A stretch of DNA of 64,000 bases, from assembly GCA_030052745.1 (NCBI GenBank), contig JANBVO010000010.1, positions 310,001-374,000 of the forward strand, in the 5' to 3' direction. How positions within the stretch are numbered: position 1 is the first letter of the stretch; each line of letters begins with the position of its first letter. Source of the DNA: Pleurostoma richardsiae. Lineage: Eukaryota > Ascomycota > Sordariomycetes > Calosphaeriales > Pleurostomataceae. Made by a program: the position numbers and the translations under genes. The notes beneath the pieces were generated by a model. It was not told the DNA's origin and did no database searches. It was given only the letters and a program-made list of their open reading frames with translations. Below, in pieces: positions 21,687-33,164 of the stretch.

Positions 21687-24410
21687 CGTACCACAAAGAA
21701 AGCAAGATTCTGCTTGACCGATCGGACAGGATCGCCGTGCCCGCGAAGACAAGAGTCGGGGTCATCTGGATTTCTCTGTCCCTTTGTATGTTCCCTCACC
21801 GCACGCGAAAGATCTAATCTACTGCTTGTTGACGCGTCGAGCACAGCGTAGGTTACTGGCGCCGGCGGCAACCTACCGGATCGGTGCTCATCGCCGGTAT
21901 TGACCGGCAGTGGCCCGGGCCTCGGCCGGCGCGATGTAACTTCGCCAAGGCATCTGATTAACGATCTCGTCGTCGCCCTCGGGGCTCGCGGGCCCCGGAG
22001 CGGAAGAGCAACGAAGAAATATCTCGTCCGTGCCTCGGTTGAGCTCTGGGATTGGCCTAGGAGCTTCTCGACAATATCGTACAGCGCGGCAGTTGCTATT
22101 GCCCATGGTTCTCGAAGGTGGCCCGTGAGGAATTGAAGCTGGGCAATGGCGGCAACATCTCACGACACGTGGGGTGAGTTTGATGAGGCCATCCCCGCTC
22201 CGCTCCCTGGGCAAAGCAGGCGTCCCCGTGCTTCGGTCACCGCATGTGGAACGAACCGATTGAAGCTCTGGCAAGATGCCGATCTTCGCGCAAATGACTA
22301 AGGGAAATTTGCCGAGGGCCATCACGCGCTCGGCAGCTCAATGAGCCTGAAGATGGAGACTACGGCATCGGCGGCACTCACTCACAAGTCCGTTTGTCGT
22401 TCACAGCCCTAAGGTGGTGAAACAGAAGATTCTCCACAGCACAACGGTCATTAGTTTCTCTTACCTCATCTTCTCGCCATGTTCTCGCATTGATGCCTTA
22501 TTGTAAGCTTCATGGTGGAGAGCACAGCCTCCCCCGTACACGCAGGGAGTGCATGACGTCCGTGGGTTGTCTCAAATCTCAAACCCGCACGCACGTGTGC
22601 CGGCGTCCCTGCATTCACCCGGGACTTCGAGATCCGGGTCTCAAGGCTCTGGAAACAGACGATCGAGGAGCAGGACCGCTCATGGAAGCCAGGAAATCTC
22701 GTCGAAAAATAGCACGGGGCACATCAGACGGTCGACGAGTCGTTCCCGTATGCTATTTCTGAACCGAGAAACAAAACAATCTGCGTCGTTGGAGAAACGC
22801 TGGGCATGTTTCCTGGAAGTCTCACTCACGGCTCATGCCGCTGGCTGCCAGGCCCTCCGGACTGGCCTCTAACGTCATTCCTCTGATCACGTCGGCACCC
22901 GAGCCCAATGCGCGACGGGCGCTCCTCTCGACTCCGTCTCGGCTCCCTGCACCTGGCGTCCCTCAGAAACCACCCCACGTTCCCTTCGGAGGCAGAACTG
23001 CAGCATGCGAGAACTCTCCTGAGGCACAGCGATGGTAAATCTTGTCTCTTTCGGCAGGTCGCCGATGCGGTCATCGTCTCCATGTGATGGGAGGCAGCCC
23101 AGCGCATTGAGCGTGCAGCCCGGATGCGCAGGACCTCCCTCCCGCATGTGTTTTCCCCTCCCTCTGAGATGCCATGATACTAGGCAAGTTCATGCGTGGG
23201 ATAGTGGTGGGTGTGGGGGTCGACTACAGCTGAGAGAGGGGTCACCGCCTCACAGGGGGGTCCCCTTCCCGCACGCTACCATCTCACAGCTGCCCGCTCT
23301 GACCGTTAGGCACGAGGTGAGACTATCGAGTGATAGTGTGCGGGACGGTCGCGGTGTTGCGCATGGCGTCTCCACGCCACAGCTGTGACCATGTCTTCAA
23401 CGGCTACGCTGTCTCGCTTAGGGAACGCCTCCTCTCGTTGTCCGCTGAAGATAAGAACTTCGCGAGAATTTATCGAACTGATTGGCCGGACACTCTTCAA
23501 TACTGCCCGTGAAGCACTCAGAACTCATGAACTCAACTGCCGCTCCTTCGATAACGGCGTCACCAGTGAGGGGAACGACAGCCCTCGCCGTTTCAAGCAC
23601 CACACCCTGCGAGGATGTACATGTACGTGCCCTGTCCGTGCGCGGCTCTGCGCTCGATTAAGCTATGCTGACCCTGCAATTAAGTGGCGTCTTAAGGCAG
23701 CTAGTCAAGTCCTGTTCGCCGAAGTATCCGGTACTTCCAGCCTGGTTGCTCTCTTAATCTTCACGGGTATGAGATATTATCGTGGCGAAGCCCGTCCGTA
23801 TCGTCAATGCGGGGAAGCTACTGTCTACTGAAGGAAGACCGGCAGTGCTCGGACATGGATCCCGTGCTGGTTCCTTGTTCTTAGCACTCGGTTAAGGAGG
23901 GTATGTCCTTGATAATAGCGATTGTGACGGTTCTGCTATGGTCCTTAAAGAGAGAGTCAGGTGGAGACGGTGAGGGTGTGTCTATGAAAGTGAACTGCAA
24001 GGGATGTGCTGCCTGAGGTACTGCGATGATATCAGACAGTTCGAGGGGTACGTTTCCAACTGCCGACTTAAGACCCTCATGCCTGCAGGGACGCTATCTA
24101 CGGAGGCCCTACGCATAGAACCAAGAAAGGAGAGCGTGAAACCAGCGGATGTTCAGACGAGATCAGACCGGTGTAGAGAGTTGTCGGGGGTCTGACGGAA
24201 TCAGCAAGTGCTGAACAAGTTGTGCGTTAGCGAGAGAAGCCAACATCGGCCCCGTGGAATTAGTCCTTCTCCTCGTAAGCGTACAGTAATTGTATAACCG
24301 TTAGAGGCAGAGGGTTCGTGGCGCTTCACGCTCATAGCCCCTGAGGTTCCTTCAAACGGTCACCTCCCCCTCGTTTAAGATGGCAGGGGTACTGAAGTTC
24401 AGGACGTCCA
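21687..24410. other. Intergenic, no gene recognised
   Basis: About 2.7 kb between the nuclease start and the 3' end of the Zn2Cys6 gene, both on the minus strand. The longest open frame (about 148 codons near 23,385-23,831, plus) has no recognisable domain and no ordinary start. I see no repeat or mobile element. The nuclease promoter must lie in the first part. Confidence 0.45.
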
Positions 24411-26868
24411 TCACGACCAAGGCATCTCACCCCCTTGAGATATCTCATGCCACATAGAACAAACCGAACTGGCTTCGAGACCATTCGCGCTCGACGCACT
24501 GTCCAGAGCATCCGCCGACAGACTTCCGGGTCCGGAGAGAGCCACCGCCGGCGCTGCCTCGGCCACATCGTCCCATAAGTCTCCCAAGCTCGCCATGATC
24601 CCCAGGCTGTCTACGCTGGTCGACGCCGTGCAGTGAGTCGCTCTACCAGTAGAAACTTTGGTCTCGATAGTGAGTCTCTCCTCCGCGATGGCCGTCTCGA
24701 ACCCGAGCCTGTCCGCCGAGAGGGCCCACGTCGCGGTCTCGTTGGCGTAGTGTACCGTCTCCAGGTGGCGCAGCTGCTCCGCCACAGCAGGAAGCACACG
24801 GAGCCGCTCGAGCTCCTTGCTCCTGTGTCTGGCCGCTGCTGTCATCAGCATGCATATCGGTTGGTGCAGAGGCTCGTTCAGGGCCGTCCCGGGGATGAAG
24901 CTGCATATCCTCTTGACTGACGTCCAGGCGCGCTCGCATGTCGGTCCCCAGGGCTGACTGCATAGGTTGCCGAGGAGTGTCGTGATGGCGGGCCACTGGA
25001 CGTAGGAGCGGCTGGCCCAGCCCCACCTCGCAGTTTCTGGTGCGGTCTCGAGTGCCAGAGCCGATTCGATAGAAGCCAACGAAGAGAGGAAGTAGTGATA
25101 TCTTTGGTCCGCGCCTGGACCCCTTGTAGAGATGGCACCATCCTTACCGTAGCCTGGGTGGTGGATGACAAGGTCGTATTGAGTAAACTCTATGCGAACC
25201 ATCGTACTCAGGAAAGCGTGAAGCTGAATATCGAGTTGAAGATGTGGCAGCCAGAGCTCAGCGAGTGACTTTCTCGACTTGCTGAGGAGTTCATCCAGCT
25301 CTGGCAGCGCTTCGGCTCCTTGGGGCCCATGCCGAGATGTCAAGGACATTTTACGGCGTGCGAGCCGCCAGATTTCACAACGGACCAGGCAAGGAGTCAT
25401 ATCCGTGAAGCCTTCTCGAGCCGCCGGGACAGCTGTCATATTCAGATCGATATCCGCGTCGTTGAGGTTGGTCGGTTCTCGAGTGTCGAAGATGCCCTCG
25501 TTTATGGAGACTTCAGAGACCTGGCAGTCGCCCATTTTGGCATCTAGGAAGCAAATGTGCCACCATAACCGGCGCCTCATCTCCGTCTCGAACGGGGAGA
25601 GACTCGACAGGTGCGGCCGGTCCCGGTGCAGCCCCATGGATTCGGCCGCTCGGATCAACAGCCCCGTGAGGGACCAGACGACTCGAGTCCCGCGCCTCAG
25701 ACCCAGCGTCTCCAGATATATCGTTAGAGCCTGAATGACATTGATGTCGGTTGTCCTGAGGACGTCAGCCTTCGCGAGGCACTGCTCCGTGCCAAGGGTG
25801 TAGCGAGCAATGAGCTGATCGCGACTCTCGCCGAAACTACTTAGGACCTGGTACTTGCTTAGCCCTTGACGCACCAGAGAAATGCTGAGAAGCGTACCTC
25901 AAGTTCACTAAGCGACGTGATGGCCGCCAGGGAGGCGGCAAACATCAAAGCCGCCATCCCTGGGTTTAAGAGGTTGAACTGCCCTGTCCAATCAAGAATA
26001 TCAGCAACCACTGGTGAGCCCGACGGTCTAACCAACAGATTACGTACCACTTGAGTCTCGAATCGCGTTGCTGATCGTCGGCACATGTAGGACCTTGATA
26101 AAGGGATCAACCCTCTCGACGAATATCTGCCAGATGTACGACACTTGAGACGGCAGGGGTTGTAGATCCTCAGTCGTAGCGACTTCGTGCCCGCAGAGAA
26201 AGGGTATTCCACCACTGAGGTACTCCGAAGATGACGACGCTGGGCTTGGATCAAGCTCAGTTTCGTATTCGTCTTCGACAACCTCCCGTATAGACCTCAC
26301 CTTGCTGAGGGGTCAACAACATCACTGATACAACTGGTGGAAGCGCGGTAGGAGTCAAACGTACCTCGTCAGAGAGCTGCCCCCAGAACCTGTTCCCGAT
26401 ATAAGTAGTCCCCTTCTCACTAACCATCAAGCGCCCGAAGTCCTCCGCGAACTGACTTGATTGGCTCTTTTGAGCAGCATCGAGGGGAACATGATCATGC
26501 TGGGCTCCGTGCTGTTGCTTTGTCTTGGCATCTCGTCCTCTCTCGTTTGGAGGTGTTGGACCGACGCCTTGCTGCTGACTCTCTTTCCCCTCTTCCACTT
26601 GAATCCCAAGTCCCTCGACAATCCCTTCCAGGCGTCTGAGGCGGTCGAGCAGCCCCTTCTGCTTGTCCTTGGCACTTATAATGATAGCAGTCTGGTCATG
26701 ACGCCGAGTGGGCATACGCCCAGAGGCAGGGAACCCGCACTCGAGGCCACCCCTCGAGCAATGGGAACATGGGTTGCGCCGGTCACAGCGCAGCTTACGC
26801 CTTCTGCAGTGGAAACAGCTCCAGGGACTCACAGTTCCGTCACCCTCGGCGGTAGTTTCGGCAGGCAT
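24411..26868 (-). CDS. Zn2Cys6 transcription factor with fungal-specific middle region
   Basis: Four exons: 26365-26868, 26048-26300, 25898-25983, 24411-25847. The introns are 64, 64 and 50 bp and all phases agree, giving 759 residues. The first intron uses an AAG acceptor, and the second has a clear GCTGAT branch site before GGACAG. The DNA-binding cluster lies near residues 18-44 (Cys-x2-Cys-x6-Cys-x5-Cys-x2-Cys-x6-Cys, from 'CFHCRRRKLRCD') and is followed by a short coiled-coil ('LLDRLRRLEGIVEGLG'). The middle homology region is recognisable by 'FWGQLSDE|VRSIREVVED' across the first junction and 'RRLWWHICFLDAKMG'. Such proteins are nuclear activators or repressors of nearby or metabolic genes. 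It is divergent from the glutathione S-transferase gene with 489 bp between start codons, so that gene is the obvious candidate target. The ligand and site are unknown. Confidence 0.88.
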
Positions 26869-27357
26869 GGCCTCTGCAGGGTAAGTTCACAACGGGCTGG
26901 TTGGGGACGGGAGTCGGTGCTCGGACCAGGACGTGGTCAGCTCGGATTGAAGGGTGCGCCGGATGAGATGCGGTGGATGGTTTGACAAGGCAAGATGGAA
27001 TTCTCTGGTCCGGAGGACGAGCCGCGCTGAGAAATGCTGAGAAATAGCCGCCCGTTTCTCCACAGCGGCGCGCCAAGACGCCGTGCCCCGAGTGGTCCGA
27101 AGCCCGGTCCGAGGCCGTGTGTGGGAACAGACACGGCACAGACACGGCACAAGGACGGAGCTCGACATTCGGACCTCAAAGGTGATCGGAACTCAAGTGA
27201 TAGCCTCATTGACGCCATGTCATGCCCGTCTAGCAATTGACAATAGACATAAATAACGAGCAACTCCCTGGGATGCCTGTTTTGTCTTCTTGTCTAACAG
27301 CTCATCGCTTAATCTACTCGTAGAGAACTATCAGCAAAACAGAAACATATCGGCACA
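26869..27357. promoter_or_regulatory. Shared divergent promoter, Zn2Cys6 regulator / GST
   Basis: 489 bp separate the two start codons. The sequence contains several CGG and CCG triplets (half-sites typical of Zn2Cys6 binding). One pair lies in the region 27,080-27,120, where 'ccgagtggtccgaagcccggtccg' holds spaced CCG/CGG copies. The binding role is inferred, not shown. Confidence 0.5.
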
Positions 27358-28143
27358 ATGGCCAGTCTCAAGCCCATCAAGATCTATAAGAGCGGACCGA
27401 GCCCGAATCCCTGGAAGGTCGCCATCATCCTCGAGGAGCTCGGCCTCCCCTACGAGCTCGTCCAGACCCCCTTCAGCGAGATCAAGAAGGAGCCCTTCAT
27501 CTCCCTCAACCCCAACGGCCGCCTGCCCGCCATGATCGACCCAAACAGGGACGACATCACTCTCTTCGAGGCAAGTCCTCCCATGCACTGCACCTCCCTC
27601 TACAAGACAAAGAAGAACCCCCCCTGATCCGTGATCCCCGGTACAAAGTCCGGTGCCATCATCGACTACCTCGTCGACGTGTACGATGAGGACGCCAAGC
27701 TGCACTACACCTCCTTCAGGGAGAAGTATCTCACCCGCAGCTGGGAGCACTTCCAGATGAGCGGGCAGGGCCCCTACTTCGGGCAGAAGGGCTGGTTCGT
27801 GCTCTTCCACCCGGAGAAGGTGCAGTCGGCCATCGACCGCTACGACGGCGAGATCCGCCGCGTCATCGGCGTCGTCGACGCCCACCTGGCCAAGCAGGGG
27901 ACCCCGTACCTCGTCGGCGACAGGATCACCTACGCGGACCTCATGTTCATCACCTGGTTCCGCCTCGCCGAGGACCCTGTCATGTCTCCCGACCTCGACA
28001 CCACGCAGTGGCCCCGGTACCGCGCCTGGCTGGACGGGATGGTCGCCCGGCCTGCGGTTGCGAGGGTCTTGGCGCGGCAGGATGAGGACCGTCAGGCGCT
28101 GAACAAGGAGAGGGCCGGCAGTGCGGCTGAGGCGGCCAAGTAG
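27358..28143 (+). CDS. Glutathione S-transferase (fungal Ure2/theta-like)
   Basis: Exon 1 27358-27570 and exon 2 27649-28143, giving 235 residues. The only solution that keeps the family sequence ('..ITLFE|SGAIIDYLVDVYD') removes a 78-bp intron 27571-27648 that begins GCAAGT and ends ACAAAG, a GC-AG intron. The thioredoxin-like N-terminal half has 'SPNPWKVAIILEELGLPYEL' and the glutathione-contact segment 'NGRLPAMID'. The C-terminal helical half contains 'YLVGDRITYADLMFITW', the conserved N-capping Asp region. Members conjugate glutathione to electrophiles or reduce hydroperoxides in the cytosol; close relatives include Ure2-type proteins. The gene diverges from a Zn2Cys6 regulator, which fits inducible detoxification. 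Substrate not known. Confidence 0.92.
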
Positions 28144-28455
28144 TGAGTGGGCAAGATCTGAGGACTCGTTCACGAGAATGAATAGGCTGCCGATTGCTTG
28201 TGAGACATGGGATAATTTCAATTGTGCACCCACGAGAGTCTGGATATAGGATGTCCTTGGTAGCATATGGCAACAGCTTACAATGCAACACGGCTGTCAG
28301 GAAATCGGATACGACCGAGTAGGTCGAGGCAAGCAACTATGTCGCGTCCCAGCGTGAATCATGTATATCGTAACGTGTAGGTCCCTTGTCTCTCTAGCAG
28401 GGACATGAACTGAAAAAAACTATGTACATGCAGTCATGAACTCATAGCCTAGTCC
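28144..28455. other. Convergent 3' region
   Basis: 312 bp between the stop codons of the GST (plus) and GH131 (minus) genes. It is AT-richer than its surroundings, as expected of 3' UTRs. No other feature seen. Confidence 0.5.
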
Positions 28456-29565
28456 TCACAGGCACTGGGAGTAGTACGCATTCGAGTACTTGCACGTGTA
28501 CGGCGAGGCACACACCGTGCAGCCACTGAATCCCTGGCCGCCGCACTGCGCCCACTGGGAGGCGGTACATGTGGCACTAGGTGCCGCCGATGAGGTGCTG
28601 CTCGGCTTGGTCGATGTTGCCACGGTCGAGGTCGTCAGGGTTGTCGGCTTCGAGCTGCTCACAGACGTTGAGGATGGGACAGAACTAGTGCTACTGATGT
28701 CTCCAGTTGAGCCTATGATAGCCTGTCAGTCGTCTGCTTTACCCGGCATCATTCTCATACGGTGGGATAACCACTTACCCCCTGGACCCGAAACGCTCGT
28801 CGTCAAGCTCCCACTCTCGACATACACCCCCGAGAAGTACAAGTCCTCGTCCGCATCCGCGTACCCATCTCTCGGCAGCTCCAGCACCCCGAGGTGCCAG
28901 TCCGCGCCGTTGCTGCTCGTGCTCGCCGAGACGGGTGCCACAGTCTGAACCAGCGGGTCCGCGCCGGTCGAGTGCCAGAACCCGACGGTGCCGGCTGAGA
29001 AGTCGATCTCGTACGCGACGTTGTGCCACACGTCGGCCGCCCACTCGACGCTCCACTTGCTCTGCCCGCCGACCATCCACTGCAGCTTGGAGTCCGACGT
29101 CGCCTGCTCACCGCTGATCCAGCCGGCCTTGAGCTCCGTGAAGTGGCTCTCGAAGAAGGCGATCTGGTGCTCGCGGTAGATGGAGGGGGCGTTGGTGTCC
29201 GAGCGCTTGATGCTGAAGTGGTAGTACACCTTGCCCTGGTTGATGGCCGCCGAGGTCTGCGGGATCAGCTCCGTGCGCCGCATGGTCTGGCCGTTCCAGT
29301 AGGCGGTGCTGTCGAGGGTGATTTTGACGCCCTGCTTGGAGGAGGTATCGGCGGGGTTCTTGTAGTCGGGCGAGAGGTTGACGTAGGCCGTGACCGCCGA
29401 TGAGCCGTGGATGTAATACTGGTACGGCCCGACCTGGTTGGACCAAGACCAGTTGTTGAGGTCGGCGGATGAGGAGAGGTCGTTGAAACGCCCGTCCCAG
29501 AGAATGGTGCCCGCGTAGGTCGTCGAGACAGATGCTGCGAGTGCAGGCAGGAGTGAGGTCTTCAT
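28456..29565 (-). CDS. GH131 beta-glucanase with C-terminal CBM1
   Basis: Exons 28779-29565 and 28456-28712 with a 66-bp intron 28713-28778 (GTAAGT...ATCATAG), giving 347 residues. A signal peptide covers about residues 1-18 ('[18 protein letters not shown]'). The body matches GH131: '[11 protein letters not shown]', '[15 protein letters not shown]', 'TMRRTELIP', '[16 protein letters not shown]'. A Ser/Thr-rich linker begins close to the splice junction. It leads to a fungal cellulose-binding module with the Cys pattern and aromatic residues of CBM1 ('[13 protein letters not shown]', ending 'YYSQCL'). GH131 enzymes show broad beta-1,3/1,6- and beta-1,4-glucanase activity on plant or fungal glucans. 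With CBM1 attached, a role on cellulose-rich plant walls is likely. It has three other secreted-type enzymes within 17 kb. Confidence 0.92.
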
Positions 29566-30334
29566 CTTCGAAGCGGGTGCCAGGTCCGGGGCGGGCTGGT
29601 CAGTAAGAATGAGGAAATGCGTTAAAGGATTAAGAGTGTCTCCAAGACAAAAGAAACCGAAGATGTTCTCTTTTATCTCATCAGGCTCCCAGTCACCAGC
29701 TCTAGATTAGGTGACTTCAGGGCCTGAGAGCATTCCCACACCGGGAAGCCGGTCGCAGTAAGGTATCATTAATATTCATTAGTTGGTTTCATGACCCGGA
29801 TTTTGGGTCGCTGTTACACCGTGGAGATTGATAGCAACGGCATGCTCATCGCGCCACGCATCAACGGGCCGCTCTGAGCAGACGCAAAGGAGATAGAATG
29901 CCGGGAATGTAGCGCCATCGGAGGAGAAGCCGAGATTGTCCGTTTCGAGTAAGCCCGGTGGGTTGGGGCTTCAGGGGGGATTTCGGTGCATGCCGGGGTG
30001 GACGGAACAGTGCAACGGAGGGCATCCTCCGTCTCTTGAAAATGCACGAATGAGGAGAGGATAAGATGGCGCTTCCGCGACACCATCCTGTCCTTGCTGA
30101 AGACTGAAACGCTACGCTTGCGCCAGTGTCCGCAAAGCCTGGAGCATCGATATTCATGGCCTGTGAGGCTGACGCCAAAGCTCGAGACGAAACCCGGAAT
30201 CTCGTGATGGCGACAATGATGTCATATCCCTTCAAGGCAACGCCGCCCGTGTCGATGGACGAGACAGTGTTCTGGGCGTGGAGGCTCTAGAGGATTGGAG
30301 GGCTTGACCTGGACTGTCCGGCAAGACCGAATTC
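29566..30334. other. Intergenic, GH131 promoter region
   Basis: Holds the upstream region of the GH131 gene and the 3' UTR of the tubby-like gene. Short open frames only; none is recognisable. Confidence 0.45.
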
Positions 30335-31225
30335 CTAAGATGCGGCGGAATTCGAATTCTGCCTCCGGTCGTGATCCCAGATGCCCAGGGCCGTCATGAC
30401 CGCCATGACCGCCCATCTCTCACCCAGGTCACCAGTGGCGCCGACGCCAGTGAACTCGAACTTGAGCACCTTGCTCAGGCTCATGGCCGCCTTCACCCAA
30501 ACCGCCACCACCTCGAGCCCGTCGCCCGCGACCGGTCCCGCCACGCCGCCGCTGGCGCCGGCTGCGGCGCCGGTGTCGCCGGCCATGCGCACGAGCTTCC
30601 ACCCGAAAGACGCGCCGGCCAGGCGGCCGACCTCGGCGCCGTGGCTCCGCCGCCACTCGAAGCGCTCGCGCCTCATGCCGCGTGGCCCGCCGGGCCGGTC
30701 GACCTCGACGGAGAAGGTGTAGTTGGACTGCAGCAGGCCGGGGAAGCGCACGAACTCGTCGCGCGGGAGGCGGTCGCCGGGCAGCGGGGGCAGGGTGACG
30801 GTGAAGCTGCGGCTGAAGCGCTCGTGGTTGAGCACGGCCAGCGGCGGGAAGTCCTCGGTCGGCCCGCCGTGCAGCACCAGGTCGGGCTGGCCCGACCAGC
30901 CGGTGTGCGGGCGCACGGCGTACAGCGGCTGGCCCTGGTGCTCGCCCAGCGAGTAGTTACGCGAGAAGCCGCCCTCGCGGTAGACGCTGAAGGACGGCGG
31001 GAACTGCCGGTTGATGGTCGCCTTTTGGGCCGAGGCCGGGCCGGCCTGGGATGCCTGCTGCTGCTGCTGCTGCTGCTGCGACGGCGGCGGGCGGTGGTTC
31101 TGCGTCACCGGCGGCCTTGGCAGCCCCGAGGGCCTGGTGGTGGGCCGGACAGCCTCTTCGTATGAAGGCGGCGGCTCATCCTCATTGAAGGGAGGAGGAT
31201 CCTTGATCATGGCTGCGGTGGTCAC
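30335..31225 (-). CDS. Tubby/LURP-like fold protein with PPxY motif
   Basis: Single exon of about 296 residues; the ATG at 31225 and that at residue 6 are both possible starts. The N-terminus is Pro/Gln-rich and disordered, with 'PPPSYEEA' (a PPxY motif that binds WW domains, as in Rsp5/Nedd4 ligase adaptors) and eight consecutive Gln. From residue ~75 to the end the sequence has the spaced aromatic and Gly pattern of fungal tubby C-terminal-like/LURP-one proteins: 'PLYAVRPHTGWSG', 'FEWRRSHGAEVGRL', 'FGWKLVRMAG', 'VVAVWVKAAMS', 'LGERWAVMAVMTALGIW'. The domain call comes from family resemblance and is moderately sure. Function is unknown; a membrane-lipid or adaptor role would be inference. 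Confidence 0.65.
   Translation of the reverse strand: MTTAAMIKDPPPFNEDEPPPSYEEAVRPTTRPSGLPRPPVTQNHRPPPSQQQQQQQQASQAGPASAQKATINRQFPPSFSVYREGGFSRNYSLGEHQGQPLYAVRPHTGWSGQPDLVLHGGPTEDFPPLAVLNHERFSRSFTVTLPPLPGDRLPRDEFVRFPGLLQSNYTFSVEVDRPGGPRGMRRERFEWRRSHGAEVGRLAGASFGWKLVRMAGDTGAAAGASGGVAGPVAGDGLEVVAVWVKAAMSLSKVLKFEFTGVGATGDLGERWAVMAVMTALGIWDHDRRQNSNSAAS
31055..31078. repeat. CTG/CAG triplet tract (coding, polyGln)
   Basis: Eight perfect CTG units on the plus strand, read as eight CAG glutamine codons in the tubby-like protein. Confidence 0.95.
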
Positions 31226-33164
31226 GAAGTGCCGCTCTTATGTTGACCGCAAGATAAAGGAATGAAAATGAAAATGCCATTGCCGATGAATGAATGCTGA
31301 CGATTGACGGAAGTCCGGCTTGAGCTGATGACGAGTTACGTAAGCGCTTCCGTGTCAGGAACAACAAGGGCAGAAAGACCGCATGTTCACGAGCCCTTCC
31401 TCCTCACACCCCAATGGAGGCAGCCTTGAGCTGCAGCAGAACTTTATTTAAGCGGCAGATTACAATGTGGGTAGTCTTTATGCGTATAGACGACACAAGT
31501 CCGGGCCGTAGCTCCCTCGGGTACTTCTCAGAGGACAGTTGGAAAATCCCAGTGCCGAGCATGGCCCGGATGGCCAGATCATGCCTCCCTCCCTTAACCG
31601 GCTGTGCGCCAGATGTAAATTATCCGCAACGGAGTTGGGGCGTTCTCTGGCTCTCTCTTTCTCTAATTGCCATAGGAAGAGAACAACTTCCTCATAAGCT
31701 ACAGGCACCGCCACTAAACCCCCGGGAGAGCAGACGTACCGACAGGGCACGATCCCCTCCGGCCTGAGACTCTCGGTAACACAATTCGTAGGATCGATAC
31801 CAGCAGTGGGCACCGGATCCATGCCGAGTCTACCAAGCATCATCCTGCGCCGCACGCTCGATTCGAATTTGGTCTTTCAAGAGGCACGCCCTCTACCACA
31901 AGGAACCACACGAGCTCCATATCGCCTTCCTCGAGACGCCCAGCGCATTGGTCGCCTTAACATGATTCTTGACGCACCGCGAGTGAGAAATCTCGCCCAG
32001 GGCAGCTATCTAGGGCTCGCGCAGCGTGGACCAGAAGAAGGCAGGCTCATTGTAGGGCCGGACCTGCCTATCGATTCGTTGTTCTATGCGCCCAGGGGTT
32101 CGCGCTCGAGGATCTTCCTCGCCGAGAACGGCGTTGTCGTGGTAGCGGGCCAGTCAGAAACTGTCGTGGCTGATATGTCAAGGGTGTTGGCCTCTGGTGC
32201 AGTCCAGGAGGAACAAGGCAATGGGCGTGTCGTTGCAGCCTGGTGGCGATGTTAATGGCCGTCCTTGAAGACTGCGTCTTCCATTATGAGCCGCGAGGTC
32301 TCCATGGGAAGATCCATGAGAAAGGCGCGCTCTACTTGGTGATTGCTCTGGTCTATGTTGTCCCAGTTTCATGCCTTTGACCAGAGCGGACGTCATGGTC
32401 CCCCCTCCGGCGGGGATGTCCCTCGAGGCACTTCTGCTTCAGCAGGAGCCAAAAGAGGTGGCGACCGACGATCGTGAATCTATACCGAGACAGTTGACAA
32501 GCGGCTGCGCTGAAATTATTGGAATCGTCAGACAGATGCAGAGTCGGCGTCTGCCTCGGGACACATGTTCGTCGCATTGGCTCCCTCGCCCCTGCGTATG
32601 TCAGTGACGGAACATAGGGATACTCTGTTGATACTCGCTTCTTCCCCCATTTACACTTCCGCCACCACAGCAAAGTGCCATCGAATGCGCGCAGGACGGA
32701 GGCGCTAGTCCAGGCGGAACGACATATCAAGCTGAAGAGGAGCCTTCCCCGAAGTCACTTAAGAGGGGAAACCCGGACGTTCAGACCAAGTGTCAGACGC
32801 AAGCAGCAAGATCGCCAAAAACACGCACAAGAAGAGCATGTGCAGGACACCCTCAAGGCATAACAACCGAGATAGCCATTCTCATTGGCCATATCTAGCA
32901 GAAGGAGTGTAAACAGGCCCCGACCAATTCATACCATAATATGCACGAGACCCATCATAACCCCCAGCAGCTTCTCAATACTGCCGTGCCGCCCAAGAAA
33001 CATGAATGCCCCATATATACATGCTGGGCAGGAACAAAAACGCCTACCAACGCCTGCCCACGGCGGGGCTATATGCACCGGAGGAAAGGACAGGCGACAA
33101 GAGAACCCCATATATAATACCCTCACCCCACGCAAAGCTCGACAGAACGCAGCTAGTAGGCGTC
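31226..33164. other. Intergenic, holds one doubtful open frame
   Basis: Between the tubby-like gene and the GH76 gene, both minus strand. Apart from the frame at 31821-32255, I see nothing that resembles a gene or element. Confidence 0.4.
31821..32255 (+). CDS. Possible small hypothetical protein
   Basis: An ATG-started frame of 144 codons on the strand opposite to its neighbours. Its composition is protein-like, with segments such as 'LAQGSYLGLAQRGPEEG' and 'IFLAENGVVVVAGQ', but no domain is recognised. It could be one exon of a gene, a decayed gene or chance. Confidence 0.25.
   Translation: MPSLPSIILRRTLDSNLVFQEARPLPQGTTRAPYRLPRDAQRIGRLNMILDAPRVRNLAQGSYLGLAQRGPEEGRLIVGPDLPIDSLFYAPRGSRSRIFLAENGVVVVAGQSETVVADMSRVLASGAVQEEQGNGRVVAAWWRC

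Noticed and set aside
23385-23831. 148-codon frame in the nuclease/Zn2Cys6 spacer
   Set aside because: Lacks an ATG at the start of its frame, has no recognisable domain and no splice partners.
26011-26047. A 37-bp version of the second intron of the Zn2Cys6 gene (acceptor CACCAG)
   Set aside because: Too short for a fungal intron. The acceptor at 25,984 gives 64 bp, a good branch site and better family sequence after the junction.
27331-28266. 311-codon open frame antisense to the glutathione S-transferase gene
   Set aside because: It is the GC-rich antisense shadow of a clearly conserved gene and reads through its intron; Val/Leu/Gly/Asp-biased composition is typical of such shadows.
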